This document shows positions 5,736 to 11,997 of a stretch of DNA of 12,643 bases, piece after piece; within the stretch, counting starts at the first letter, position 1, and the number at the start of each line of letters is the position of its first letter. Location of the stretch: NCBI GenBank assembly GCA_020851015.1, contig JADZDN010000151.1:1-12643 (forward strand). Direction: 5' to 3'. The stretch comes from Alphaproteobacteria bacterium (lineage in GTDB: Bacteria > Pseudomonadota > Alphaproteobacteria > JAEULC01). The notes beneath the pieces were generated by a model. That model did no database searches. It was given only the letters and a program-made list of their open reading frames with translations, and had not been told where the DNA came from. A program made the position numbers and the translations under genes.

Positions 5736-6917
5736 TCAGGCGGTGCGCACGTTGTCCATCTTCGCGTAGCTGAAGTCCACGCCGGTGCGGTCGACCCCCA
5801 CCATCGTCGCGCCGCTCAAGTTGGCGCCGACCAGCGAGCAGCCCTTGAGCTGCGCGCCGTAGAGGTTGGTCGGCCACACGCGGCCGGTCGGCTTCTTCTC
5901 GCGGTCCAGGATGTCGGCGGCCGACAGGTCGGCCTGGTCGAGCCGCGCGTCCTTCAGGTCGATGTTGCGCATCATCGCGCCGCGCAGGATGGCGCCCCGC
6001 AGGTCGGCGCCGCTGAGGTTGGCGCCGGTGAAGTCGCACAGCATGAAGCGCGAGTTGCGCAGGTCGGCGCCGGCCAGGTTGCAGTTCTGGAAATTGGCGG
6101 CGCTGAAGTCGAGATTGACCAGCTTCGAGCCCTTCATCATCTGCTCGGCGAAGTTCGCGGGCTCGCCCTGCCGGCCGTCGGTCGCGACCCAGGTGGCGTG
6201 GCGCGCCACGACCGCGCGCAGGCTGGCCGGGACGGAGACGCGCGGCTGCGAGGCGTCGGCTTCGATGCCGCGCACATGATCGAGCACCGCGCCTTCGAGC
6301 TTGGCGCCGGTGGTGTCGGCGGCGTCGAGCACCGCGGCGGTCAGGTTGCACCGGGTCAGGTTGGCGTCGACCAGGTCGGCGCCGGTCATGTCGACGCCGG
6401 TCATGTCGGCGCCGGTCAGGTCGACGCCGCGCAGCGTGGCGCCGGCCAGGATCGCGCCCTTGAACGAACAGCCGGCGGCGACGGTGCCGTCCATCTTGGC
6501 GTCGCTCAAGTCGGCGCCGGATCGCGAGCCCTGCATCGTCGTCTGCCTGGCGCCGTTGTCGTCCTTCTGCGCGCGCACCAGCATGCCGCCCTGGAAGCGC
6601 GATTCGGTGAAGTCGACCTCGGACAGGACCGAGCGGCGGAACGACGCGCCGCGCAAATCGCAGTTGCGCATGTTGGCGCGGCACAGCGTGGCGTCGTCGA
6701 AATCGGCGCAGAACAGGTCGGAATCGCTGAGGTCGCTGTCGGTCAGGTCGCAATGGGTGAACTTGGCGCCGGGCAGATAGGCGCCGCGCAGGCTGACCTT
6801 GTTGAGACTCAAGCCCGACAGGTCGGCGCTCTGCAGCCGCAGGCGCTGGCCGCCGCGCCGCTGCTCGAGCCACAGCCCATGCGCCTTGATCGCGTCGATG
6901 ATGTCGGTCGCCATCAT
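5736..6917 (-). CDS. Pentapeptide-repeat protein with two beta-helix blocks
   Basis: A 393-residue protein built largely of A(D/N)LxG-type pentapeptides, which stack as a right-handed quadrilateral beta helix. Repeat blocks lie at about 29-110, 131-215, 262-337 and 350-390. Each half is headed by a similar helical module. The first is IKAHGLWLEQRRGG (10-23) leading into LQSADLSG, and the second is VVARHATWVATDGRQGEPAN (236-255) leading into FAEQMMKGSKL. The pattern is H-x-x-W-(L/V), then a Gly-rich turn, then the helix. No signal peptide or membrane segment is seen, so it is probably cytoplasmic. The biochemical role is unknown; family members include DNA-gyrase mimics and scaffolds, but nothing here favours either. 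Its ATG follows the stop of the gene at 6919 with one base between (TGAGATG), so the two are surely co-transcribed and likely translationally coupled. Confidence 0.9.
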   Translation of the reverse strand: MMATDIIDAIKAHGLWLEQRRGGQRLRLQSADLSGLSLNKVSLRGAYLPGAKFTHCDLTDSDLSDSDLFCADFDDATLCRANMRNCDLRGASFRRSVLSEVDFTESRFQGGMLVRAQKDDNGARQTTMQGSRSGADLSDAKMDGTVAAGCSFKGAILAGATLRGVDLTGADMTGVDMTGADLVDANLTRCNLTAAVLDAADTTGAKLEGAVLDHVRGIEADASQPRVSVPASLRAVVARHATWVATDGRQGEPANFAEQMMKGSKLVNLDFSAANFQNCNLAGADLRNSRFMLCDFTGANLSGADLRGAILRGAMMRNIDLKDARLDQADLSAADILDREKKPTGRVWPTNLYGAQLKGCSLVGANLSGATMVGVDRTGVDFSYAKMDNVRTA

Positions 6918-6918
6918 C

Positions 6919-8097
6919 TCAATCCAGTCCCAGCTTGCGCCGGAGCGCCGTGTGCTGGCGCTGGCGCCGCTGGGCGATCGCCTTGCCGGTGGCCTCGCCG
7001 CCGATCAGGCCCGCGGCGCCGCCGTCCAGGCGCTCCAGCAGGGCTTGCAGCAGCGTGGCCTCGTTCTCCGGCTGGGCCTGGTCGAGCGGCACGCTGCTGG
7101 CGAGCGCGACCTGCAGGCGCTCGACCAGGACGCGCCGGCATTGCGGCGCCTGGTCGGCCGCCATCAGGCCGGACAGCTTGGGCATCGGCGAGGCGTCGGG
7201 AAACGGCGTTTCCGGCGTGTGGCCGGTGACGCAGCAGGCCAGCAGCCCGATATACTGCGCCAGCGTGGGCTGCGCGCCCACCAGGTCGCGCAGCGCCTCG
7301 GGGCTGGCCAGCACGTCGGCCGCCACGCCTTCGAGCAAGTCGAGCGTCTCGGCCGCCGTCGCGCGGCCCATCAGCTCGACCACGATGTCGAGCTTGCCCA
7401 GGACCGAGGGCGACGCCGTCAGGTGGCCGGCCAGGTGGCACAGGAAGGCATTGTCGCCGCGCAATTCGTCGTTCAGCGCCGCGCGCAGGCGCCGGCGCAC
7501 GCGGGCAAGGTCGTCCAGGTCGAAGGGCGGCAGCTTCTTGCGCTCGGCCTCGTAGTCGCGCGCCCAAGAGCGCGCCTGCTGCGCGAACTTCTCCAGCGCG
7601 TCGGCGCGCTGGCGCGCCGACTGCTTCAGCACCTGGGCCTGGCCGTTGGCGACCCGCCCCAGCGCGGCGGTCGCGATGTTCCCGGTGCTGTCCAGGCGCT
7701 GCATCATGCGATGGCTGTGCAACAGCTCGCTCGGCGTGATCTGCAGCTTGTCGAGGAACTGGCGCAGCAGCCGGCCGATCGCGAGCCGGCTTTCGAGCGC
7801 GAAGAAATCCTTCTGCTCCTGGCACGGCCTGACCGGCGTGTTGTCGGCGGAGACCTGGATCGGCTTCTCGCGCGCCGCGCGCTCCTTGAACAGCAGCTCG
7901 GCCTCGATGATGCCGCCGTTCATGCCGTCGCGCTGGCTCATGACCTTGACGGCCGTGATCTTGTCGTCGGACAGCAGGGCCTCGGCGCGGCTCAAGGCCG
8001 GCTCGTCGTCGTCGAAATAGGCGTCGGTTTGCCAGCGCCCCGCCCGCTGGCAAAGAACCTCGAATTGGCGCTTCCGCGTTTTTCCAAAGCCCAGCAT
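6919..8097 (-). CDS. Uncharacterised protein, first gene of the pentapeptide operon
   Basis: A 392-residue soluble protein of unknown function; I recognise the general look from other Alphaproteobacteria but know no activity. Residues 1-75 look like a small alpha/beta domain (KRQFEVLCQRAGRWQTDAYF, then strand VKVMSQRDG and IIEAELLFKE). Residues 91-130 hold a helical block (DFFALESRLAIGRLLRQFLD, then ITPSELLHS). Residues 150-215 are highly charged helix, perhaps coiled coil (RQRADALEKFAQQARSWARD). The rest is helical, with a basic tail (QRRQRQHTALRRKLGLD). There is no signal peptide or TM segment. The start at MLGFGK (8097) is chosen as the natural domain start; an ATG at 8121 adds eight residues, and neither has a good Shine-Dalgarno. 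It is the operon leader, with the pentapeptide gene one base after its stop. Confidence 0.75.
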   Translation of the reverse strand: MLGFGKTRKRQFEVLCQRAGRWQTDAYFDDDEPALSRAEALLSDDKITAVKVMSQRDGMNGGIIEAELLFKERAAREKPIQVSADNTPVRPCQEQKDFFALESRLAIGRLLRQFLDKLQITPSELLHSHRMMQRLDSTGNIATAALGRVANGQAQVLKQSARQRADALEKFAQQARSWARDYEAERKKLPPFDLDDLARVRRRLRAALNDELRGDNAFLCHLAGHLTASPSVLGKLDIVVELMGRATAAETLDLLEGVAADVLASPEALRDLVGAQPTLAQYIGLLACCVTGHTPETPFPDASPMPKLSGLMAADQAPQCRRVLVERLQVALASSVPLDQAQPENEATLLQALLERLDGGAAGLIGGEATGKAIAQRRQRQHTALRRKLGLD

Positions 8098-8169
8098 TCT
8101 TCGGCCGGCCCGCACATTCATCGGTCAACGTTGCAAGCCGGCCCCCCGCGCCCGCATCGCGCGCGCGCA

Positions 8170-8190
8170 AACGGCCGAATTGCGGCCGTT
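8170..8190. promoter_or_regulatory. Dyad-symmetric site AACGGCCG-n5-CGGCCGTT
   Basis: A perfect 8-bp inverted repeat with a 5-bp spacer (AATTG), in the divergent region about 70-90 bases upstream of the two-gene operon start. On the minus strand it would sit in the operon's leader or promoter zone. An AT-richer patch (8200-8240, containing GTTAAC) lies next to it. It may be an operator or an RNA hairpin; I could not fix -10/-35 boxes for either direction. Confidence 0.35.
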
Positions 8191-8382
8191 CACGAAACCA
8201 GAGGATCGTTAACAAATCGCTTAATTGCTTGGAAACTTGGCGGAACTACGCCACCGGATAGGATTCGCGCCGCCGCCGGGCACGGCCGCGCGACGGCGAT
8301 ATCCGGGTCTCTTCATCCGCCATTCGCCCAGCGGTGGGGGGTGATGCCCCCGGGCAACGGCGGCGGGCCGGCGGCGCAAGCT

Positions 8383-8405
8383 GCCTGGCCTAAGTTGGGC
8401 TAGGC
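8383..8405. promoter_or_regulatory. Imperfect 23-bp dyad upstream of the racemase-family gene
   Basis: The half-sites GCCTGGCCTAA (8383-8393) and TTGGGCTAGGC (8395-8405) are inverted repeats matching at 9 of 11 positions. The mismatches are G/T pairs. The centre lies about 45 bases upstream of the ATG at 8439, a typical operator position. The rest of the 340-nt divergent region (8098-8438) holds GC-rich tracts including a GGGGG/CCCCC hairpin near 8335, and no gene I can support. Confidence 0.35.
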
Positions 8406-8438
8406 TCGGCGGCGCGACCGGCGGACGGGAGGCCAAGC

Positions 8439-9113
8439 ATGCATATCGGGCTGATCGGCGGCATCGGGCCGGCGGCGACGGATTTCTACTACCGCGGCCT
8501 GATCGAGCGGCACGCCAGGGACGGCAAGACGCTGGACCTGACGATGGCGCATGCCGACGTGCGCGAGATGGGGCGCAACCTGGCCAACCGCGACGCGCGA
8601 CGCCAGGCCGCGATCTTCGCGCGGCTGGTCGCGCGGCTGAAGGCGGCCGGCGCCGAGCTTGCCGCCGTGACCTCGATGGGCGGGCAGTTCTGCGTCAACG
8701 AGCTAATCGCCATCTCGCCCCTGCCGATCGTCAACGGCATCCCCGCCGTGGCCGAGGAGGTCCGTCGGCGCGGGCTCAAAGCCGTCGGCATCATCGGCAC
8801 CCGGCTGGTGATGGAGACCGGGCTTTACGGCGCGATCCAATCGGCGCGCGTGCTGGCGCCCGAAGGCGCGGCGCGCGACCAGGTGCACGAGAACTATGTC
8901 GCCATGGCGGGCGAAGGCCGCGTCGTGGACGCGCAGCGCCAGGTGTTCTTCGCCGCCGGCCGCGCCCTGCTAGCGCGCGGGGCCGAGGCGGTGCTCTTGG
9001 GCGGGACCGACCTGTTCCTCGCCTTCCAGGGCCAGGACTGCGGCTTTCCGGCGATCGACTGCGCCGACATCCATGTCGAGGCGATCTACCGGCGCGCGGT
9101 CAGCCCGGCATAG
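8439..9113 (+). CDS. Aspartate/glutamate racemase-family protein with noncanonical active site
   Basis: A 224-residue protein with the two-domain Asp/Glu racemase fold. The N-terminus, MHIGLIGGIGPAATDFYYRG, is the classic family start (IGxxGGxGPxAT). Known family enzymes use two cysteines, in a CNT-x-H motif after strand 3 and a GCTE motif in the second half. Here the first region reads AAVTSMGGQFC (75-85) and the second LLGGTDLF (186-193), so the usual positions appear to be Ser79 and Gly189. C85 is the only cysteine near the first site. It may be a racemase with altered chemistry, or act on another carboxylate. It is cytoplasmic. GGGAGG (8427-8432) lies 6 nt upstream of the start. Its 3' end overlaps the convergent decarboxylase gene by 14 bases. 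Confidence 0.8.
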   Translation: MHIGLIGGIGPAATDFYYRGLIERHARDGKTLDLTMAHADVREMGRNLANRDARRQAAIFARLVARLKAAGAELAAVTSMGGQFCVNELIAISPLPIVNGIPAVAEEVRRRGLKAVGIIGTRLVMETGLYGAIQSARVLAPEGAARDQVHENYVAMAGEGRVVDAQRQVFFAAGRALLARGAEAVLLGGTDLFLAFQGQDCGFPAIDCADIHVEAIYRRAVSPA

Positions 9114-10497
9114 GCATCGCGAGCGCGGCACGCACCGCCTCGATCGCGCGGCCGATGTCGCGATCGGTCGTCGCCCAGTTGCAGACCGAGACGCGCATCA
9201 CCCGCATGCCGCGCCAGGTGGCCCCGCCGAACCAGGCCTCGCCGCCGGCCTGGATGCGCCGGATCACCGCGTCCGTCTGGCGGTCATGGTCGCCGTCGGC
9301 GCCGAGGAACCGCACCAGGCCCTGGTTGATCACCGGCCGCGCCGCGATTTCGGCCCCATCGAGCGCGCCGATGCCGTCGACCAGGCTTGCGGCATGCGCC
9401 GAGCACCGCTCGACGATGTCGGCGATGCCGGCGCGGCCCAGCGCGCGGATCGCGGCATAGGCGGCGAAGCCGCGGCCGCGGCGCGACCATTCGGGGTTCC
9501 AGTCCTTCTGGTTGCGCAATTCCTCCACCGGCACCGAGTAGCTGGTGTTCTGCGCGAAGGCGGCGCGGTGCGCGGCGGCGTCGGCGACGAAGACGAGGCC
9601 GGAATCGAACGGCAGGTTCAGCCATTTGTGGCCGTCGGTCGCCCAGGAATCCGCCTGGTCCGCGCCGTCGAGCAGGTGGCGGAACTTGCGGCTGGTCGCG
9701 GCCCACAGGCCGAACGCGCCGTCGACATGCACCCAGGCGCGATGGCCGCGCGCGACCCGGCACGCAGCCGCGAGGGGATCGAACGCGCCGGTGTTCAGAT
9801 CGCCGGCCTGCAGCACGACGATGGCCGGCCGGTCCCCGCCCGCGCGGAGCGCGCGGTCGAGTTCCGCCGGGTCGATCCGCCCCTCGTTGTCGCCCCGCAC
9901 ATAGCCGATCGCATCGGCACCGATCCCCAGCAGGCGGACCGCGCGGATGATCGATTCATGCCGGTTCTCGGTCGTGAGGATGCGCAAGCGCGGCGCGCCG
10001 GACAGGCCCTGCGCCTCGACGTTCCAGCCGCGGTCGCCGAGCAGCTTGTGGCGCGCCGCCGCCAGCGCCGTGGTGTGGGCCATCTGGCAGCCGGTGACGA
10101 AGGCGAAGGACGCGGCGGCCGGGATGCCGAGCAGCTCCTTGGCCCAGGCGCCGCACACCTCCTCCACGACCGCCTCGGCCGGCGCGGTCAGGTTCGACGC
10201 GGCGTTCTGGTCCCAGGTCGAGGTCAGCCAGTCGGCCGCCAGCGCGACCGGCAGCGTGCCGCCGATCACCCAGCCGAAGAAGCGCCCGCCGGCCGAACCC
10301 ATGATGCCGCCCTCGGTGTCGCGGACGAGGTCGTCGATCACCTGCTCGGGCAGGGTCGAGGTCTCGGGCAAGTGCCGGCACAGCCGCGCGCGAAGGTCGC
10401 CGGGCGCGGCGGTGGTCCCGACCGGGCGCGTATCCAGCGCGGCGAGGTAGCGCGCGGCGTGCGCGGCGGTGCGGTCGAGCAGGCTGGTCGTATCCAC
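9100..10497 (-). CDS. PLP-dependent group II (aromatic-type) amino acid decarboxylase family protein
   Basis: A 465-residue fold-type I PLP enzyme. With this start, the PLP lysine is K291 in SWATDGHKWLNLPFDSG, the cofactor-stacking His is H180 in TTENRHESIIRA, and the Asp that pairs with the pyridine nitrogen is D259 in WVHVDGAFGLWA. AADC-type enzymes have the order seen here: an N-terminal GRFFGWVIGGTLP substrate segment, a central PLP domain, and a small C-terminal domain ending in RVSVCNWATTDRDI. Likely reactions are decarboxylation of an aromatic or acidic L-amino acid, or a related aldehyde-forming step; the substrate is unknown. GTG at 10497 is preferred because GGAGG lies 8 nt upstream; a GTG at 10506 would add three residues but overlaps that Shine-Dalgarno. 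It follows ubiG on the same strand after a 91-nt gap and overlaps the racemase-family gene tail to tail. Confidence 0.85.
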   Translation of the reverse strand: MDTTSLLDRTAAHAARYLAALDTRPVGTTAAPGDLRARLCRHLPETSTLPEQVIDDLVRDTEGGIMGSAGGRFFGWVIGGTLPVALAADWLTSTWDQNAASNLTAPAEAVVEEVCGAWAKELLGIPAAASFAFVTGCQMAHTTALAAARHKLLGDRGWNVEAQGLSGAPRLRILTTENRHESIIRAVRLLGIGADAIGYVRGDNEGRIDPAELDRALRAGGDRPAIVVLQAGDLNTGAFDPLAAACRVARGHRAWVHVDGAFGLWAATSRKFRHLLDGADQADSWATDGHKWLNLPFDSGLVFVADAAAHRAAFAQNTSYSVPVEELRNQKDWNPEWSRRGRGFAAYAAIRALGRAGIADIVERCSAHAASLVDGIGALDGAEIAARPVINQGLVRFLGADGDHDRQTDAVIRRIQAGGEAWFGGATWRGMRVMRVSVCNWATTDRDIGRAIEAVRAALAMPMPG

Positions 10498-10559
10498 GGG
10501 GTCCACCTCCGATGCTGGGCGATCGGAGGGGAGCCTAGCGGCAGACCGCGCGGCGATGC

Positions 10560-10575
10560 TTCGGCCGCGGCCGAA
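10560..10575. promoter_or_regulatory. 16-bp perfect palindrome between ubiG and the decarboxylase gene
   Basis: TTCGGCCGCGGCCGAA is fully self-complementary. It lies 14 bases past the ubiG stop and 63 bases before the decarboxylase start. It could be a transcription-factor site for the downstream gene or a weak hairpin. There is no T-run on the transcribed strand. Confidence 0.35.
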
Positions 10576-10588
10576 CCGAGCGGCATGG

Positions 10589-11365
10589 TTATGGCCGTTC
10601 CGCCACCGCCAGGTAGTTCACGTCGATATCGCTGCCCAGCGAGAAGCGGTCGCTGAGCGGGTTGTAGGCAATGCCCTTGAACTCGGCGATGCGCAGCCCG
10701 GCACGGCGCAGGTCGGCGGCAAGCTCGGACGGGCGCACGAAGCGGCGCCAGTCGTGGGTGCCGATGGGCAGCCAGCGCAGGATGTACTCGGCGCCGACGA
10801 TGCCCAGCGCGAAGGATTTCGCGGTGCGATTCAGGGTCGCGAGGACCAGGAGCCCGCCCGGCCGCACCAGCGCCGCGCAGTCCGCCAGGAAGGCGGCGCG
10901 GTCGGCGACGTGCTCGATCACCTCGAGCGACAGCACGACGTCGAAGCTCTCGCCGGCCGCCGCCACCTCGCCCGCCGTCGCGAAGCGGTAGTCGATCGCC
11001 AGCCCCTGCCCCTCGGCATGCAGCCGCGCGACGCCGACGTTGCGCGCGCTGGCGTCGATCGCGGTGACCGCGGCGCCCAGCCGCGCCATCGGCTCGGCGA
11101 TCAGCCCGCCCCCCGCGCCGATGTCGATCAGCCTCAAGCCCGCGAGCGGCCGGGCGGCCTTGGGATCCCGGCCGAACCGCGCGCAGGCGCGGTCGCGGAT
11201 GAACTCCAGCCGCACCGGGTTCATGCGGTGCAGCGGGCGGAATTTCCCCGCCGGGTCCCACCATTCCGCGGCGATGGCGGCGAATCGCTCGACCTCCGCC
11301 GGGTCGACGGTGGCGTCGGCGGCGGATCGCCCTGGCTTCTTCGTCGTCTTGTCGAGCGCAGGCAT
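10589..11365 (-). CDS. ubiG: Ubiquinone biosynthesis O-methyltransferase UbiG
   Basis: A 258-residue class I SAM-dependent methyltransferase of the UbiG family. UbiG performs both O-methylations of ubiquinone synthesis at the inner-membrane face. The family signature EVERFAAIAAEWWDPAGKF (24-42) followed by PLHRMNPVRLEFI (44-56) is present. The SAM motif I is LIDIGAGGG (79-87), the ribose-binding acid is in AIDAS (102-106), and EVIEHV (148-153) is motif IV. RTAKSFALGIVGAEYILRWL (180-199) is the UbiG membrane-contact segment, and GIAYNPLSDRFSL is the typical end. The start at MPALDKTTKK fits family length; longer readings run into the upstream repeat element and give Pro/Arg-rich sequence. No clear Shine-Dalgarno is seen. 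The gene is in the common alphaproteobacterial arrangement, divergent from lysC. Confidence 0.95.
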   Translation of the reverse strand: MPALDKTTKKPGRSAADATVDPAEVERFAAIAAEWWDPAGKFRPLHRMNPVRLEFIRDRACARFGRDPKAARPLAGLRLIDIGAGGGLIAEPMARLGAAVTAIDASARNVGVARLHAEGQGLAIDYRFATAGEVAAAGESFDVVLSLEVIEHVADRAAFLADCAALVRPGGLLVLATLNRTAKSFALGIVGAEYILRWLPIGTHDWRRFVRPSELAADLRRAGLRIAEFKGIAYNPLSDRFSLGSDIDVNYLAVAERP

Positions 11366-11391
11366 GTCAGGCGCCGGTACTTGTGTCTTGT

Positions 11392-11547
11392 CGTCCCCCC
11401 TCCCCCTGTGGGACGGGGGCAGGGGGAGGGGCCGTTCTCGCAAACGCGCGCGAGACATGCGGCAACCGCGGTGGCGTCTCCGCATGCGCGGCGTAGTGCA
11501 GCCTGCCCCCTCCCCCTAACCCCCTCCCGCGTTGGGGAGGGGGGACG
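11392..11547. repeat. Composite 156-bp repeat with 14-bp terminal inverted repeats (BIME/MITE-like)
   Basis: CGTCCCCCCTCCCC (11392-11405) and GGGGAGGGGGGACG (11534-11547) are perfect 14-bp terminal inverted repeats. Each belongs to a roughly 41-bp hairpin unit, and the right unit is an inverted near-copy of the left. The left hairpin has a perfect 12-bp stem (11397-11408 with 11420-11431), and the right a 9-bp stem (11520-11528 with 11535-11543). The core holds two small hairpins, TCTCGC/GCGAGA (11436-11455) and CATGCGG/CCGCATG (11456-11486). A single related unit lies at 2038-2080. No target-site duplication is evident and no protein is encoded. It fills the gap between ubiG and the small gene at 11642. 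Confidence 0.7.
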
Positions 11548-11641
11548 GGAAGGAGAGCCCCACTTGCCCTGCAGATTCGAGCCTGGGACATCCTGCGGTT
11601 CTCGCCGTTTTGCGCGTGCCGTTAGTAGCTTGGTGCCAAGT

Positions 11642-11875
11642 CTAGTGCTCGTCCGAGAGATCAACAAACCCTTCGGTCCAGTGATCCTTGTCCAACGCGA
11701 AACGTTGCACCCGGAACCCTTCGGGAAAGTCGCGGAATCCAGGTTGTCCAAGGAGGCGCGCCATGGCTGCATCCGCAGCGTCTTGCGTTCGATAGACGCC
11801 GATCAATTTGGCGTCGTCCCCGTACGCATCGTCCTTTCGGACATGGTGCAGAACGTAAACCGACGCGGCCGCCAT
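11642..11875 (-). CDS. Small conserved protein, DUF7336-type
   Basis: A 77-residue protein that matches, from memory, small conserved proteins now named DUF7336. It begins with [10 protein letters not shown] (4-13), then [20 protein letters not shown] (21-40), [20 protein letters not shown] (41-60) and the acidic/aromatic end [13 protein letters not shown] (61-73). The predicted fold is strand-helix-strand, single domain and cytoplasmic, with no known activity. The start at 11875 is chosen because GAGG lies 8 nt upstream; ATGs at 11881 and 11899 are possible but worse spaced. It is divergent from lysC with 122 bases between starts. Reduced similarity of base use to its neighbours is slight and not convincing as transfer. 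Confidence 0.75.
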   Translation of the reverse strand: MAAASVYVLHHVRKDDAYGDDAKLIGVYRTQDAADAAMARLLGQPGFRDFPEGFRVQRFALDKDHWTEGFVDLSDEH

Positions 11876-11893
11876 CAGCATACCCTCGCACGC

Positions 11894-11943
11894 TTGCACC
11901 CCGTCTCCGGGCCGAGTATGGATACCGCGCCGTCGCCGGACAA
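11894..11943. promoter_or_regulatory. Overlapping divergent promoters of lysC and the DUF7336-type gene
   Basis: On the plus strand, TTGCAC (11894-11899) and TATGGA (11917-11922) are 17 bp apart, about 75 bases before the lysC ATG. On the minus strand, TTGTCC (complement of 11938-11943) and CATACT (complement of 11915-11920) are also 17 bp apart and point to the small gene. The two -10 boxes share GTATGGATAC, itself an inverted repeat (GTAT/ATAC), so the promoters would compete. This is by-eye matching only. Confidence 0.35.
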
Positions 11944-11997
11944 TGGCCTAGAAGCCTGCCGGCGGTGCGTTCCACCCTCCGATTCCGGGACTTTCGC

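Noticed and set aside
4789..7229. Very long open frames on both strands (about 700-790 residues)
   Set aside because: They cross several well-supported genes in other frames, have shadow composition, and contain repetitive translations of the Lys/Pro/Ala and pentapeptide regions.
9073..10656. A 527-residue plus-strand frame and its continuation past 10469
   Set aside because: It is antisense to the PLP decarboxylase and ubiG, which have complete family motifs; composition is Arg/Gly/Ala-rich shadow.
11876..11997. Lysine riboswitch before lysC
   Set aside because: The spacer is far too short for the L-box fold and contains no recognisable core.
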